NCBI GenBank assembly: GCA_024734555.1 | Contig: JANPWX010000537.1 | Span: 654,741 to 718,740 of the forward strand | Reading direction: 5' to 3' | From: Trochalopteron elliotii | Lineage: Eukaryota > Chordata > Aves > Passeriformes > Leiothrichidae | Length of the DNA: 64,000 nucleotides | Part shown: positions 26,816-38,480 of the stretch, one piece after another | Numbering within the stretch: the first letter of the stretch is position 1 | How the letters are laid out: every line of letters starts with the position of its first letter | Notes under the pieces: model-generated | What the model saw: the letters and a program-made list of their open reading frames with translations, nothing else | Told to the model about the DNA's origin: nothing | Databases searched by the model: none | Position numbers and translations under genes: made by a program

Positions 26816-29800
26816 AGGAGCTTAAAAACATACAAGATATTACAGCTACGTGTTAGGGCCATAAAAGCAATACATGAAACCCAGTGGAGGCAGAGGCCAT
26901 TTTCACCTTCACTGTGATTCCATTTGGTATTTTGCCCATGGCTTCATTCAATCCAAATGCACCCTTCATTAAAAAGTGCAGAACCATAAATAAGCCAAAG
27001 AGAAAAAAAAGAAAGAATTTCAAGCCTTAGGTATTTTACTTAATTGTTCTCCTAGAAAGGTGTTTTCCCATTGTAGTGTCTCCATTTCATTGTTATTATT
27101 GTCAATTGTGAACATATTATTTTCTGATGAGGTTTTCATTTCTTCGCCAATGAACAAAAGACATGGTGTTTGAAAAGTAATCTCTATACAGAATGGGAGG
27201 AACTTGAATTAAAGGGGAATGTTTTCTGAACCAATGAGGAAGGAAGAACATCTGTTTCTGGATTTAGCTTTGCCTCCTCACATGAAAACATGTTTTGAAG
27301 AACCTAGTGGAGTGCTGAAAGCTGGAGTATTTTTATCAAGATTTTTTTTTATTCAGTGCTGGTATTTTTTAACTATGTGCACAAGATAAAAGAATGTAAT
27401 ATGCTTCCTAGTAATTTGACCTTTAGTAATTTTGTTAGTCACTGCTGGCAAAATGAAAGTTCTTAGCCCATGGCTTTACTCCTCATCAGTACCAGATTCT
27501 TCAGCCATTTTTGCATAAAATCAGAGTATCATCCTAGACCACTTCCACAGATTCTTCTTAAATAACTATAATTTCTTTTAATTGATATAAAAGAAATAAT
27601 GAAAAAATGTTGTAAGCATTTTTTTTATATTCTGTTCTTCAAAAATCAACAATTTCCAGTTTAGGATGAATTTTCTCATGATCCCACATCCAAGACATTT
27701 ACTGTCATACATAGGGCAAAACTCAAGCACTGATTTTTTACACAGCTTTATGCCCTGCCAGCAAGCTGTATTAAGCTATATTTTGTGGGTATAACTTCTG
27801 ACCCCAAGCTCAAAATTGGGGGTTTTATGTGAAGAATATCTCCCAGCTCCTAACAGAACTTAAATCTGACAATGCTCCCAAGCTTTATCCATTTAAATAC
27901 CAAATGAAGTCCTGTATTAGAATGTGATTTTATGCAAGAGATCAGTAGCTTTCAAGAAGGAAGTACAACATCGCTGCCATCTGTCACACTCTGGCCTGCT
28001 CTGCAGACATGCTGAAGCACACTACATTTGCAAGTCCTCAAAGACATTCTTTCAATTGCTTCTGTGAAACTGTTTGGATGATACACCTAAACTGATTAGG
28101 TCACCATTATGGACATTAACATACTCAAGTGTTTGAAAAGGGCAATAGCAGGGGCCCTTTGGATGCTAATGACAAAAGGATAAACTTGCTTGGGGTTTTT
28201 CTCTGTTCACTTTTTTGAAGGGAAATGGGAGGTGGTGCATTTGAGGTGCTTCTAAAAATTAATTTTTTATTTCCTACATCTTAAGGTTTTGGGGTTTTAA
28301 TATGAGTCTTGTTTAGAAGTTTACTGATCAGACAAAGAAAAGCACATACATGTGTAATTTTGAGGGTAGAAAGAGGGTCACTGATGAATAGATTACTATG
28401 GCACTATTATGACTTTCAAGGATGGAGAAGGTGTGTTTCACTGTGCTCCCTTCTCCTTTATTTCATTGCAATTGCATTTAACAATCTGTTGGGTTTTCAT
28501 TAAAAATAATAGACAAAATAATTTGAATTATTTTGAATATCATAATTTAGCATAATCTCTGCTTACTGTAAGAGCTAGTAAATATTAAGATTTTTCAGTG
28601 GGTACTATGGCATAGCAGTTTTATGGGGAGTGTAGTAAATGGCTGCTCTACTGAAATTATGGAGGGTTTCAATCACCTAGTTATTAACTGTAAGGAGATG
28701 CCACTCAAACTAAACAAAAGTCCATCTGCAAATATCAGCATTTTATTTGCTCTTCATCAGAAGCTGGTTGCTACTGAAAAAGCTGATGCTCCAGCTGGCA
28801 GTCCAAATTGATAGAATAAAGCACGTGTGAACTTCCTAAAGAGGGCTTTGCCTGGGGTTAAGTGTTTGCTGAACTGTGGGAACACGGTGCAGAGTTGCTC
28901 AAACAATTTCAGCTTTACTGATACTAAGTGGTAGAGAATACTAGGTAAAAAAAGACTACAGAGACACTTGCATGGGTAAAGACTGAACCGTTATGGAGGA
29001 CACAAGAAGAAAATCATGCGGCTATTGTTGGAAAAATGAATAAAGGTTTTCAGGAGAAGTTCGATATCTGAACAGCAGTAGCTATGTATTGTTCGTATCT
29101 GGATGGATATCCAGATACTGAGGTTTGTCCCTATGCTCAATGCCCATTAAGTGCATTGCTCCATTCACAGTCTGTATTACTTTTGTATTTCTATTATATG
29201 AACAATTATTAGTCATTTTCATGGAATCATATTGTAATTTATAGCACAGCTAAAGTTACATGGCAAAAACTACAGCCTTACTCCAATGGCTGACATCTTA
29301 ATTAAATAGAACATGGGTAGATAGGGCTGCTAAACTGGGCTGGAAGTAAGATAGACATGCAAGCTGGAGCCTGTGATTAAGAAAAATCAATGTCAGGAAT
29401 GGGAAGGGATCTTATTGCTATGGTCTAGATAGAAAATACCTTACACAGAAGTTGAGAGGAAAGCCCAGAAGACAAGGCATCTGTTTATTCTAAGCCTAAG
29501 AGGCAAGGCAGAAGGTTTTCCCTAACACAGGTTCAGACAAAGCTTAGGGTTACTGGGATTTTAAGTCTGAGGTGAGGGGACAGAAACAGGAACAGGCAGT
29601 GCAGGCTAGGTGGGGACAAATACTTGAGCAATACGATGGAAAATGAACTAAGAACTACAGATCAGATTGCAGCAGGTGGGAACAAAAATTAGGAATCAAG
29701 AATCAGAATAAGACTCAGAGGTGAACTACAAGTTGCTGGGAGTGTTTTTCATAGCCCTCTCAGTCCATTCAGAGGCTTTATTTTGGTCAGGATTAAAATA

Positions 29801-30095
29801 AAGATGCTGCCTGTGAGGTAGCTACCTTGGTCCCCTTTATAACCAGCAGGGAAAAATATGCACCTGACAGATGTAATTCATCTCTTCCTAAAGCAGATGT
29901 TTAAAATAAGACTGATGAATTGCACCCTAGAAGTGTCTATTTCTTTCCATTAATTATGAACGGGGGCTATAGTAACTAGCTGAGACATATGCTTTTGTTA
30001 TAAATGTTGGATATCTAATGTTGGATGAGATGAGTCCTACAGCCTCAGGTGTCCTAGTCATTCCACTGCATTGCAGCTTTGCCCTATTCAGTTAA
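26816..30095. other. Non-coding DNA, nothing recognised
   Basis: Mostly AT-rich. The 29.33-29.80 kb part is purine-rich (many AGG/GGA/CAG words) but has no frame, tandem structure or LINE similarity that I can name. T runs occur near 27341 and 27618. Confidence 0.6.
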
Positions 30096-30140
30096 GGCCC
30101 TGATCCATCAAGCAATTAAATATGTACGTAGGTTTTTGAG
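30096..30140 (+). repeat. Half-element of an amniote palindromic repeat
   Basis: The sequence 'ggccctgatccatcaa-gcaattaaatatgtacgtag' follows, with a few changes, one arm of a palindromic repeat I remember from birds, crocodilians and turtles (arm pattern 'GGCCCTGATCC.GCAAAGCACTTAAGCATGTGCTTAA'). The centre and the opposite arm are missing or too decayed to see. It is probably a non-autonomous DNA transposon relic. Confidence 0.45.
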
Positions 30141-30789
30141 AATGAATGTGATTAAATGTTCTGGTGAATTGTAGGCAGATGAGCAAATGCTTCAGTGTGG
30201 GAAATGTGGATCTTGAATTAACAACTTAGTTTGTCTTCCAGGAGTCTGCCGCTGCTTTGGCAAAAATCTCTGTCTCCTCTGTACTTGAAGCTGTGTTCTG
30301 TCCCTAATGAAACATACCATCCCTGCTATCCATACCCTAAGTGCAAGCACAGGCTTGGTTTTCTGATAGCAATTCTGCAAAATCAGTCATCCACATATTT
30401 GGAAAAGTAGTCACCAGAGGGCTGGAAGAGTAGCTAAGTGAAATTAATCTCTGAATATTCAGGTGTTTTTTATGATTTCTCCCTGGTTATATCAGAAAGT
30501 AGGAAGTGAAGTAGTTTAACCAAAATTTTAGACTGCACAAGATCTGTGGTTGATGGAATGTGGCTCAAAAAGGGAGCTCCTTATCATGTAGTGCAGCTGT
30601 CACTAAGAAGGAAGGAATACACAAATGAGGTTGAAAACATGATATCCAAATATTTCTATTGTAGAAATTAATCAGATTTTTGTGGTAGATTGATGACATC
30701 CACTTTGAATTCAGAATTTTGATATGGTCTCCCACCTTTTTATCACAACTGGACATTAGTCTTGATGAGTAGAGTATTAGGTAAGGGAA
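30141..30789. other. Non-coding DNA upstream of a CR1 copy
   Basis: No gene or named repeat is seen. The last tens of bases may belong to the decayed 5' part of the neighbouring CR1, whose left edge is fuzzy. Confidence 0.5.
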
Positions 30790-31768
30790 AAGACAGTTGG
30801 ATCACTGGTCAAAGTGCAGAGGTCCACCATCCATGTTCTGCCTTTGATGGCTAGTCACAAGTGAATCTTCTAAGGCATCTGTCCTGAGACTGATTGTGTT
30901 TAATATTTTACCAATTACTTAGAGGAGAAGACAGAAGGCACCCTCATCAAGTTTGCATATGACAGCTTCTGGGGACATCATGGCTACTCATGAGGGCAGA
31001 GATGCTGTCCAGATGGACCTGCCAAGCTACACAAATGTGCCAACAGGAGCCTCACAGTATTGAACTTGCATAAATGCAAAGTTGTGCACTGGTGAGAGAC
31101 TAACCCCCTGCACCAGTGCAGGCTGGGCACTGACTGACTGCCTGGGTACCAGCTCATCTGGAAAGCCCCTGAGGGTCCTGCTGGACAGTAAACTAGATAT
31201 GAGTTCCACCTGGCTGTGATGAGGGCTGACAGTGTACTTGGCTGTAAAAATAAGATTGCAGCCACTAGACCAAGGGAAGAGCTTAATCACTTCAGCGTGT
31301 TGCTTATTTGAGAGTTTCTGGAACACTATGTTCGGTTGTCGGCCCCTAAGTACTGGAAAAAGATGCTGATCAGCTGGAGCAAATTCAGCAAAGAGCCATC
31401 AAGGTGTTCAAAATCCTGTGAGGGAAGGTTGAGGGAGTTGAGCTTGTTCAGCTTGTTCAAGAGTTGTCGTTCCAGGGGACTTTAGGGACTACTAAGAGTA
31501 CAGAGGCAGGCTCTTTACTGAAGTACACAGTGGGAGAATGAGAAACAGTGCACCTAAATGGAAACATGAGAGTTTCTGATGTTATGAGCACAATTAAGCA
31601 CTGGCGCAGTATCACCAAAGTTACAGTATCTATGTTCTTGGAGACATTTAAGAGTGGACGAAGTCCTGACCTATTAAATAGGTCTTCATTATGTGTTAAC
31701 CCTGCTCTGAGCAGAGAGACAAAAGACCTCCTGGCATCCCTACCAATCTAAGTGATCCTGTAAAAAGG
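30790..31768 (+). mobile_element. CR1 LINE, 5'-truncated, about 1 kb, old and decayed
   Basis: In order along the plus strand this copy keeps: the late reverse-transcriptase region ('catcaagtttgcatatgaca', the F/Y-x-D-D-like 'FADD' neighbourhood); the segment normally coding for 'K.N..KCKVLH..' ('gcataaatgcaaagttgtgcac'); 'caccagtgcaggctggg'; 'gagcaaattcagcaaagagccatcaa'; and 'gagggagttgagcttgttcagc'. It ends with the 3' UTR signature 'ccctgctctgagcag' and 'gacctcctggcatccctaccaatctaagtgat', near 31768. Many stops and indels show it is dead. Minus-strand frames of 93 and 99 codons inside it are shadows. It is a target-primed retrotransposition product lacking its 5' two thirds. Confidence 0.85.
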
Positions 31769-33673
31769 GAAGGTGATCTAGTCTGTGCTGATGAATGTGC
31801 TGTGCTGGGTATAAAGAAATTATTATTTAAGAAAAAAGAATTAGGTGTAATACTGCCTTAGAGATAGACCATAGCCCTTTATCTGGATTATAAAGGCAAA
31901 GCTTGGTGTGTCTGGGTTGCAGAAATAGTCTGCACAAGCCTAGGAATGCACCTGAGTGGCTTGAAATACAGGATCAGGAGAAAACAGTAGATCTCTCCTT
32001 GAAGACCATTTTGCCGTTTTTTTTCCCAGTTTGATATTTCAGGGTCACAGATGAGACTGTCATTGCTTATTTTAATACTGATAGTGTTCCTTAAAAATAT
32101 GTTATCCATGATAGATAACACTTTTGGGGTATATTTTAATATATTGGTAATTGTTAAGCTTATGTAAAAGGCCTAGTGTTGAGCACTGTTTTTAACTTTG
32201 TCTGTCAGATTATAGGTCCCTGTGAAAATTTTACTGGAAAATGTAAAAGCACAATTAAACTAATGCTGTGAGTAAAGAAAACAATAATTCATATTTTCAC
32301 ACTCTATAAATATGGGGGGCTTGGCCATCACAACTGTACACACTTCTGCAGTATAGTGTGTCCATGGTAACATAATAAACATATATATTTCTTTGAAGTT
32401 TAAATGGCTTTTTTGAGGTATACAGCACCCTATAAAATTTTATTTGTAAGTGGAATGTAGCATACAAACAATGAAAGGCTTTCAAAGATAAATTCATTGT
32501 AGGTATTAGAATACCCTCATAATTATGCTTTTTTACCATTCATTTGAGCTGACTTGTTATTTGGCACTTTGGGGCTGGAAAGATTTCTGTTCAATTCATG
32601 AAAGGTTTTCAGCTATATTGGTCCTAGTATGTAACAGTGTTTTTATGTAGACATAGGCATATAATACTTATGAAAATACTGGAATGAAGTACCATGAAAA
32701 TTAATATTCTGCTTTTTCCCTGGAGACATTTTGAATGAGGGACTTTATGTTATTTTTACAGAAACTTGATATGAACTTATATATATATCCTAAATATCAT
32801 ATTCAGTTTATTTGCAGAATGCTTTAGCACAATGCTGACATCTTACACACCACAGAGTATTTATTTTATGTGAGGTATATTTATGATAATTTACATTTTT
32901 AGTATACCATGTGTATTTGAAATACTCATATTGCAAAAGATCTTATTCTGCCAATATACATGGTATAGAGTACTAGATTTTTTCTGTGAAAAATATAATC
33001 TCAGCAAACTTCTGGAAATATTGTTCTTTTCTACCCTTGAAATCAGTTTTGTATTATGGATTTTGTTGCCTAAATATGTTTTAAGGGTTTTAAAAATGTT
33101 CTGTACAATCTTAGTTTTATTTCCAGTGAAGCAGATGGTAAGAATTGGACATAGCTGTCATGCTCATGCTTGGCAAAGCCACAAGTAAGTGCACATTAAT
33201 TTTACTGGTTTCATTATAGTAGCACATTTAGGGTCTCTCCTGAAATCAGCCCCCTTCTGATGGCCTCTGTTCAAATACTTGGTAAGAATTAGTTCCAACT
33301 CAAATTGTTTACAGCACCAGCAAAGCCTACAGGGGAAGAAAATCAGATTCTGCCTGCTTGGATTCCAGTGTGCATCCCAAAGTTTCTTCCTAGTGTTGTG
33401 TCTTCACTGCAAGCATTGCCAAATAATAAATTGTTCACAGAATATCACTGACTGTAGATAATACTCCAGCCTGTATCTAATTATTGTACACTCTATGCAT
33501 TTCTACATTTCTAGCTGTACAGTATTCAAGAGAAATTAATAAAATTTTAAAAAGATCTTGTATTTAGTACATCCAAACATCCTAGAACTTGTGTCATTCC
33601 TGAAGGCTTGGTGGTGTTTTTCCACAGCACTTGAGAACATGTCATAGTCCTTTTGGAAAAGTGGAACATCCTT
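31769..33673. other. AT-rich non-coding DNA
   Basis: Frames of 77-101 codons here have no domain I recognise and are rich in Phe, Leu and Ile, as expected from AT-rich DNA. No named repeat is seen. Confidence 0.6.
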
Positions 33674-33847
33674 CCACAGAATCACAGAATGGGTCCAGTT
33701 GGAAGGGACCCCAGTGGATGGAACATCTGGTCCAAGCTCCCTGCTCAAGCAGGACCATCCCAGGGCACACAGCAGAGGATTGTGTCCAAAGGATTCTTGA
33801 ATATCTCCAGTGAGGGAGACTCCACAAACTCTCTGGGCAAGCTGTTC
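33674..33847 (-). mobile_element. CR1 LINE 3' end, minus strand, about 174 bp
   Basis: The element starts at its 3' tail ('cacagaatcacagaatgg', the reverse of ATTCTGTG-like octamers). It continues through 'ccagttggaagggacccc', 'ctccctgctcaagcaggacca', 'cttgaatatctccagtgaggg' and 'ctccacaaactctctgggcaa', then stops abruptly at about 33847. This is the diagnostic avian CR1 3' end read in antisense, strongly 5'-truncated. The 157-codon minus-strand frame at 33536-34009 runs through it in a different phase from the LINE protein and is not a gene. Confidence 0.93.
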
Positions 33848-35999
33848 TTTCTTGCTAGCATTGTAAGTATGTGAAATACACGTTCCCACACTTCTATGTG
33901 CAGCAGAAAGGAGCAACAGCATCTCAGGCTGATGGCAGTTTCTATTTAGAGTGGCTAAAGCAAGTAGGGTAATGAAATAAACAGGACTATGGGAATAGAA
34001 AATATACAATGAAAATTTAGAAATGTTTCTGCAGTTAGCTGATTTTAATGAGTTTCTGATGCTACCCAGATTTTTTTAAAGATAACTTCTTGCCTTGAGA
34101 AAGTGAAAAATACAGAGTGGGACCTTAAAGCACTTGATTCTTAGCACAGACAACATTTTTTATACTTTATACAGTGTGCATAGCAAAATGGCTCCTGGAA
34201 TGTGCTGAAGTAAAACAACTAATCATCATCACCACTACCAATAATAATAACAATAACTTTGCATTTATATAATTTAGCAATTATCACCTGGCTTCACATC
34301 AGCTATTTGGTCTGTGCTTACGGTTATATATAATTTCCTCTTTTTACACATCAGTACATAATTATGCTGACTTCTTGTAACAGCCTCATAAAACCTCTCT
34401 TACACTCAACATTCTAGAAAAAAGTTACTGTGTTATGATGGTTTTCTAAAAATAAAAAATAGTTTACTAAATCCTAGGAAAAATTTCAGCTTCCTCCATA
34501 ATTGCTTGCCCTCTCATCTTCCCTCCCTGAGGATCTCTTGAATGTCAAATTTCAGTTCTTGTTGCTGACTCCATTTTCAAGGTCTCACAACAAGTCATAA
34601 AAGGAAATTGGCTATTTTTCTACCACTGCTTCCTGGCTTCTTGTTTTTATCACCACGGCTATTAAGAAAATGCTTGAAAATTGATTTTATGTCCATAGTT
34701 TCCCATTTTGTAGAAGTCGTGACCAGAAAGCTGGCCATAAGGAAATGGAAAAGCATGATGCTTTGGTCAGTTTTGTAATTTTAGATTTGTAGATTTAAGG
34801 TATATATTCTTCAGGGGAAAATGCAGAAGGGTCTGTGGAGAAACAATTTGCTCCTCACTCTCCAAAACACCAGTGTCTGTTTCCTGCTTCTTCTGTCAAT
34901 AAAGTCTGCCCTGGAAGAAGATTGAGTCAAAGGCAGCTGAAAGGAAAAGCAGTTTTCACAATAGAAAAGCATTTTTCTTTCCCTTTGAAAAGAAAGACAG
35001 TGCATAACTTTTCACCCCTTTCATATCGGCATCTGTCTGCATATTCATTGCCTTTTTTTGCAAATGAATGATGCTTCAGCATAAAAAATAATCGCTCAAT
35101 ATTTGTTCAGTGCCTTAAACAATGCATTGGTTAGTGTTCCTTTGTCTTTAGAAATGTAATTCTACCAAAAGAAATAATGAAAAAGGACTTGACACTGATT
35201 CTGTTTGAATAGTGCATATATGTGAATATCAAAATAGTTAAACCAGATAGGTTTCTAGAATCTAATCCTTCATTTTTTTCTGAAGTTTGAGGAATTCCCA
35301 CAGTCTTGTCATTCCTTTTGGGTTTTTCTTGATGTTTTTTTATGTGTTTTGGTTGGATGGTTGGTTTGGGCTTTTTTGTTTGTTTGTTTTTTTCCCCAGC
35401 ACATCAGTTACATTGTCTATGTTGCCATAAATATGAAAGGCATTATTTCTCCTTTTGTAATGTAACTTTTTGGACTAGGTTTTCATTTTATTGTGTTGAC
35501 CAGCTGTCTTTCATAGCAAACAGGAAATTTGGGTAGAGATTCAAGTAGTTCTGTTCTCTGTTATGTGTCTGTGGTGTCTGATTTGTTATTTAAAAGATGA
35601 CTGCAAAATGGGCATCATATAGTGTAGGTTACTATGTCTTTACTTTTTGTGCTCTTGTCATCCAGAAAGATATATAGGAAAATGGTAATTTCATTGGTAA
35701 GATTTTCTTTTCCTTCACAGGTCCAGCATCACTGACCTGTGCTATGCTTCCTATCTACAAGTGTTCTTGCTGAGTCCTTTAAACAAATGGGAATTCGAAA
35801 CAGAAACAAATAATTTCCATATTGTCAACAGACAAAATAAATATTTCCATTACATTGTATATTTATTTTGAAGTTCAAAAGGGCTTTTATTATAGCTTTT
35901 GTTGTTGTTTTGAATCTACTAAAAATAAATTTATTCTAGAACTGTTACAATAATCCAAGTACTGAACCCCTTAACTCATATTTAATTTGAAAATATCAT
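33848..35999. other. AT-rich non-coding DNA
   Basis: No supported gene. Minor items: CAT/AAT trinucleotide stretches near 34222-34256; T/G-rich DNA at 35330-35396. A possible splice-acceptor context 'ttcttttccttcacag' ends at 35720, followed by non-coding sequence and AATAAA at about 35838, which could mark a terminal exon of a non-coding RNA but is weak evidence. Confidence 0.55.
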
Positions 36000-36370
36000 A
36001 TGCAGTTAATTAAATTTTGAGTTGAGTTCTTTGGAAATAAACTTCTTGTTATTGATGATGTCATTAATGCCAGGAGATATTCATTTCCTGCGAAGGACTG
36101 TAATAACCCACTGGGATTTTTTTCCTTTTTTCGGTCCCTGCATGATAAATTAATAATTCAGATAATTTGTTTATAAACTAGGCTGTAGGGGGACATTGCT
36201 GAACACTACAAATAAGTTTTTGATGTAGTTATAAAATTATTTCCTATGCTATTTATCATTTTTTAAACCAGACACTGTTGATGAATATTCAACATCTGCA
36301 TAAAGCACAGGGAAAGCTTTTTAATCAGCAGTAATACTGAAGCGTGAATTTTGTAATCAGCATAACTGGT
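36000..36370. promoter_or_regulatory. Candidate conserved non-coding block
   Basis: A repeat-free block with many homeodomain-type and POU/forkhead-type words: 'gcagttaattaaattt', 'attgatgatgtcattaatgcc' (also a CRE/AP-1-like TGATGTCA), 'gataaattaataattcagataatttg', 'tgatgaatattcaac', 'cagcagtaatactg'. It keeps two CpGs (near 36090 and 36131) in otherwise CpG-poor DNA. This is inference from composition only. Confidence 0.25.
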
Positions 36371-36973
36371 GTGTGGTGTGGGAACCTATAGGGTTGGTGA
36401 ATTTTTCAGATTAGGGAGTGTTAATGGATGGAAGAAGAAGGACAGGCGCTGACAGCTGGGCATACTTCTTGTTCAGTTTTAGTACTTCTCTGGCTTTCAG
36501 GAATGAAATTAAGCCATAGGGAAAAAAATTGGTTTGAAAGGCACAGGCTACCATTCACAATGGCCCCAGGCTCCCTTTGGGTAGCAGGCTGGTGGCACTG
36601 TTTCAATGGGCTTTGACCCAAACAAGCCAGCTTCTTTATCATTCATGTATTTGTAGTTTTACAAAATAGTGTGCTGTGTGGGGCAGCCCTTTGTATTTAA
36701 ATGTATGGCCTGACAATGAAATCCAAGTTGTTCGTGGTTCTCTTAAATTATAACCTCATCCTCTCATGTATTTGTTTTCATGGATCATAAATATACAATT
36801 AGATTTGATGTAATTTCACACTGAATTTTCTATGTCAGAAATAAGTGCTCATTTTGTCAGGGTAAAATGTGGCTGATGCTCATGCTGAACTGGGAGATAC
36901 TTTGGGGAACCTCTTTCTCTTTTTTTCACCTGAGTTAACTGGATGATGTTAAAGACTGCTCTTTCTTCCCATC
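36371..36973. other. Non-coding DNA, nothing recognised
   Basis: Two opposed frames of 62 and 73 codons at 36421-36642 overlap on opposite strands and have no recognised motif. Confidence 0.6.
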
Positions 36974-37009
36974 TTTTTTTTTTTTTTTTTTTTTTTTTTG
37001 CTATGCTCT
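36974..37009. repeat. Homopolymer run of 36 T
   Basis: An uninterrupted run of 36 T. Read on the minus strand it could be a poly-A tail, so the minus-strand sequence just upstream (37010-37080 on the plus strand) was checked. It has no AATAAA and no recognisable transcript sequence. It is probably a simple homopolymer and prone to length errors. Confidence 0.95.
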
Positions 37010-37617
37010 CACTACCATTTTTTCCTTCTTTTGGGTACAGAAGGCACCTTTTTCTCTAGGAAAGACAAAGCTTTAGAATGCAAAAATTCTGCTACCTCTG
37101 TTCCCATATGGCCCAGGGTCTTCCTTGTCTAAACAGCGCAGTGCAGATATTATAGTACTGCAGACAACGCTGTCTGCCCCAACACTTTGCTGGTGATTCC
37201 CTCTTCCTTATTGGGGGTGTGGAATGGAAAGCTTGTCCATATTCCAGGAGCTGTTTTCACTATCTGCCAAATTTAAGATGTTTCTGAAAGTGGAACTGTG
37301 ATGGTATTGGACTGTGGGCTGAAGCATGGATATGCAATTAATGCAGCCACTGCCAGCAATCAGGAAACAGCCTGCAAGAGAGGACAAGGGTAGGGCAAGA
37401 AGGAGTGGAAAATTCCTTTATCCGGACTGGGCTACTAAAACCCTTAGAAAACCAGGTTACGAAGAAATGTAACTGTACTAAGATCGACTGTATAGTGTTG
37501 TCTGTCCTTGTATTTATTTTTATTTTTATCCTGTGGAGAGAGATATATCATCTGGAGGACCAGAAACTGCACCTGCTGAAAGTCATTCTGAACTTAGGCC
37601 AACTTTAGTACAAGCAG
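37010..37617. other. Non-coding DNA, nothing recognised
   Basis: A 67-codon frame at 37405-37608 has a hydrophobic middle (VLSVLVFIFIFILW) but no other support. It is treated as chance. Confidence 0.55.
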
Positions 37618-37680
37618 GAACAACTCAATTGAAGTCATACTTTGCTTACACCTGTAGTGAGTTTAATACTGAGTACATGC
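37618..37680. repeat. Relic of an amniote palindromic repeat
   Basis: The sequence 'aactcaattgaagtcatac', then 'tttgcttacacctgtagtgag', follows the centre and right arm of a palindromic amniote repeat I recall ('ACTCCATTGAAGTCAATGGAGTT' then 'TTACACC.GTGTAA' and 'GAGAGCAGAATC' types). The left arm is not visible. It is decayed and inactive. Confidence 0.4.
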
Positions 37681-38263
37681 ATTGACTTGTACTAAATATG
37701 TTGCCTGAAATGATTATGCACTAACCCAGTCTGTAGCAAACCTCTGAAGCCTCTTCAAGTCAGGTGTTTTATGGTAATTTGCATTGCAATTGCTCTCTTC
37801 TGTGCTGGTCTGTAGTATCCAAATACACTCTCAGAATTTTTCTTTTTAATATGTTTTCATAAGCACTCTACTGGTTCTTCTGTGACTGCAGTTTACTTAG
37901 AATATGCTGCAGAATCTTCACACTAGACAACAAAAGTACTAGTGGAAGGATATTTTCAGCATCTATCAGCTGAGTGTGTGCTGCAAAACTCCTGGAAAAG
38001 CAAATTAAGTACTCAGATGGTTAAACCAAGTTCTGTGTGACCATGGCAGCCTGTTGATACTTCCATATGAAGAGGTTTCAGTTTAACCCAGGTGGGTCCT
38101 CAAGAGCAGCAGTCACTGACAGCAGGGCAGATATTCCAGAAAGGAAGCAAATAAATTCACAACTGATGTGGCTAACTTATAGCAAATCCATCTTCCATTT
38201 TATCAACATGATATATAATCCAATTCTAGAATTTAATGTTGTTTCATGTACGTTTTCATTGTT
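37681..38263. other. Non-coding DNA, nothing recognised
   Basis: No gene or named repeat is seen. Confidence 0.6.
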
Positions 38264-38480
38264 GCTTTGCAGCCCTGCAATCTCTTGACTTCTTTGACAC
38301 AGCATCAACACAGAGCTCACTCTGTTGAGCTTGTTGTCCACCTGCATCTTCAGGTCCCTCAGGTCCTTTTCCACAGAGCTGCTCTCCAGCCAGGTAAATC
38401 TCAGCCAGTGCTGTACTCCTGGATTATGTTTTCCCACATACAAGACCTTATACTTGTTCTTGTGGAACTTCATAAGGTTT
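38264..38480 (-). mobile_element. CR1 LINE ORF2 C-terminal fragment, minus strand
   Basis: The minus-strand frame contains KFHKNKYKVLYVGKHNPGVQ, then WLESSSVEKDLRDLKMQVDNKL and VLMLCQRSQEIAG. This matches the C-terminal part of the CR1 ORF2 protein (pattern 'KFNK.KCKVLHLGR.NP..QYRLG..WLESS.AEKDLGVLVD.KL'). Neither the reverse-transcriptase core nor the 3' UTR is present, so the piece is cut at both ends, unusual for CR1, which normally keeps its 3' end. An internal deletion or later rearrangement is likely. The reading frame is still open for about 70 codons, suggesting a moderate age. Confidence 0.88.

Noticed and set aside
30984..31326. Minus-strand frames of 93 and 99 codons
   Set aside because: They are antisense shadows of the plus-strand CR1 copy.
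33536..34009. 157-codon minus-strand open frame, longest in the window
   Set aside because: It runs through a CR1 3' end in a phase different from the LINE protein, and the parts outside the CR1 have no recognisable domain.
36974..37009. Poly-T as the tail of a minus-strand processed pseudogene
   Set aside because: No AATAAA and no transcript-like sequence next to it on the minus strand.
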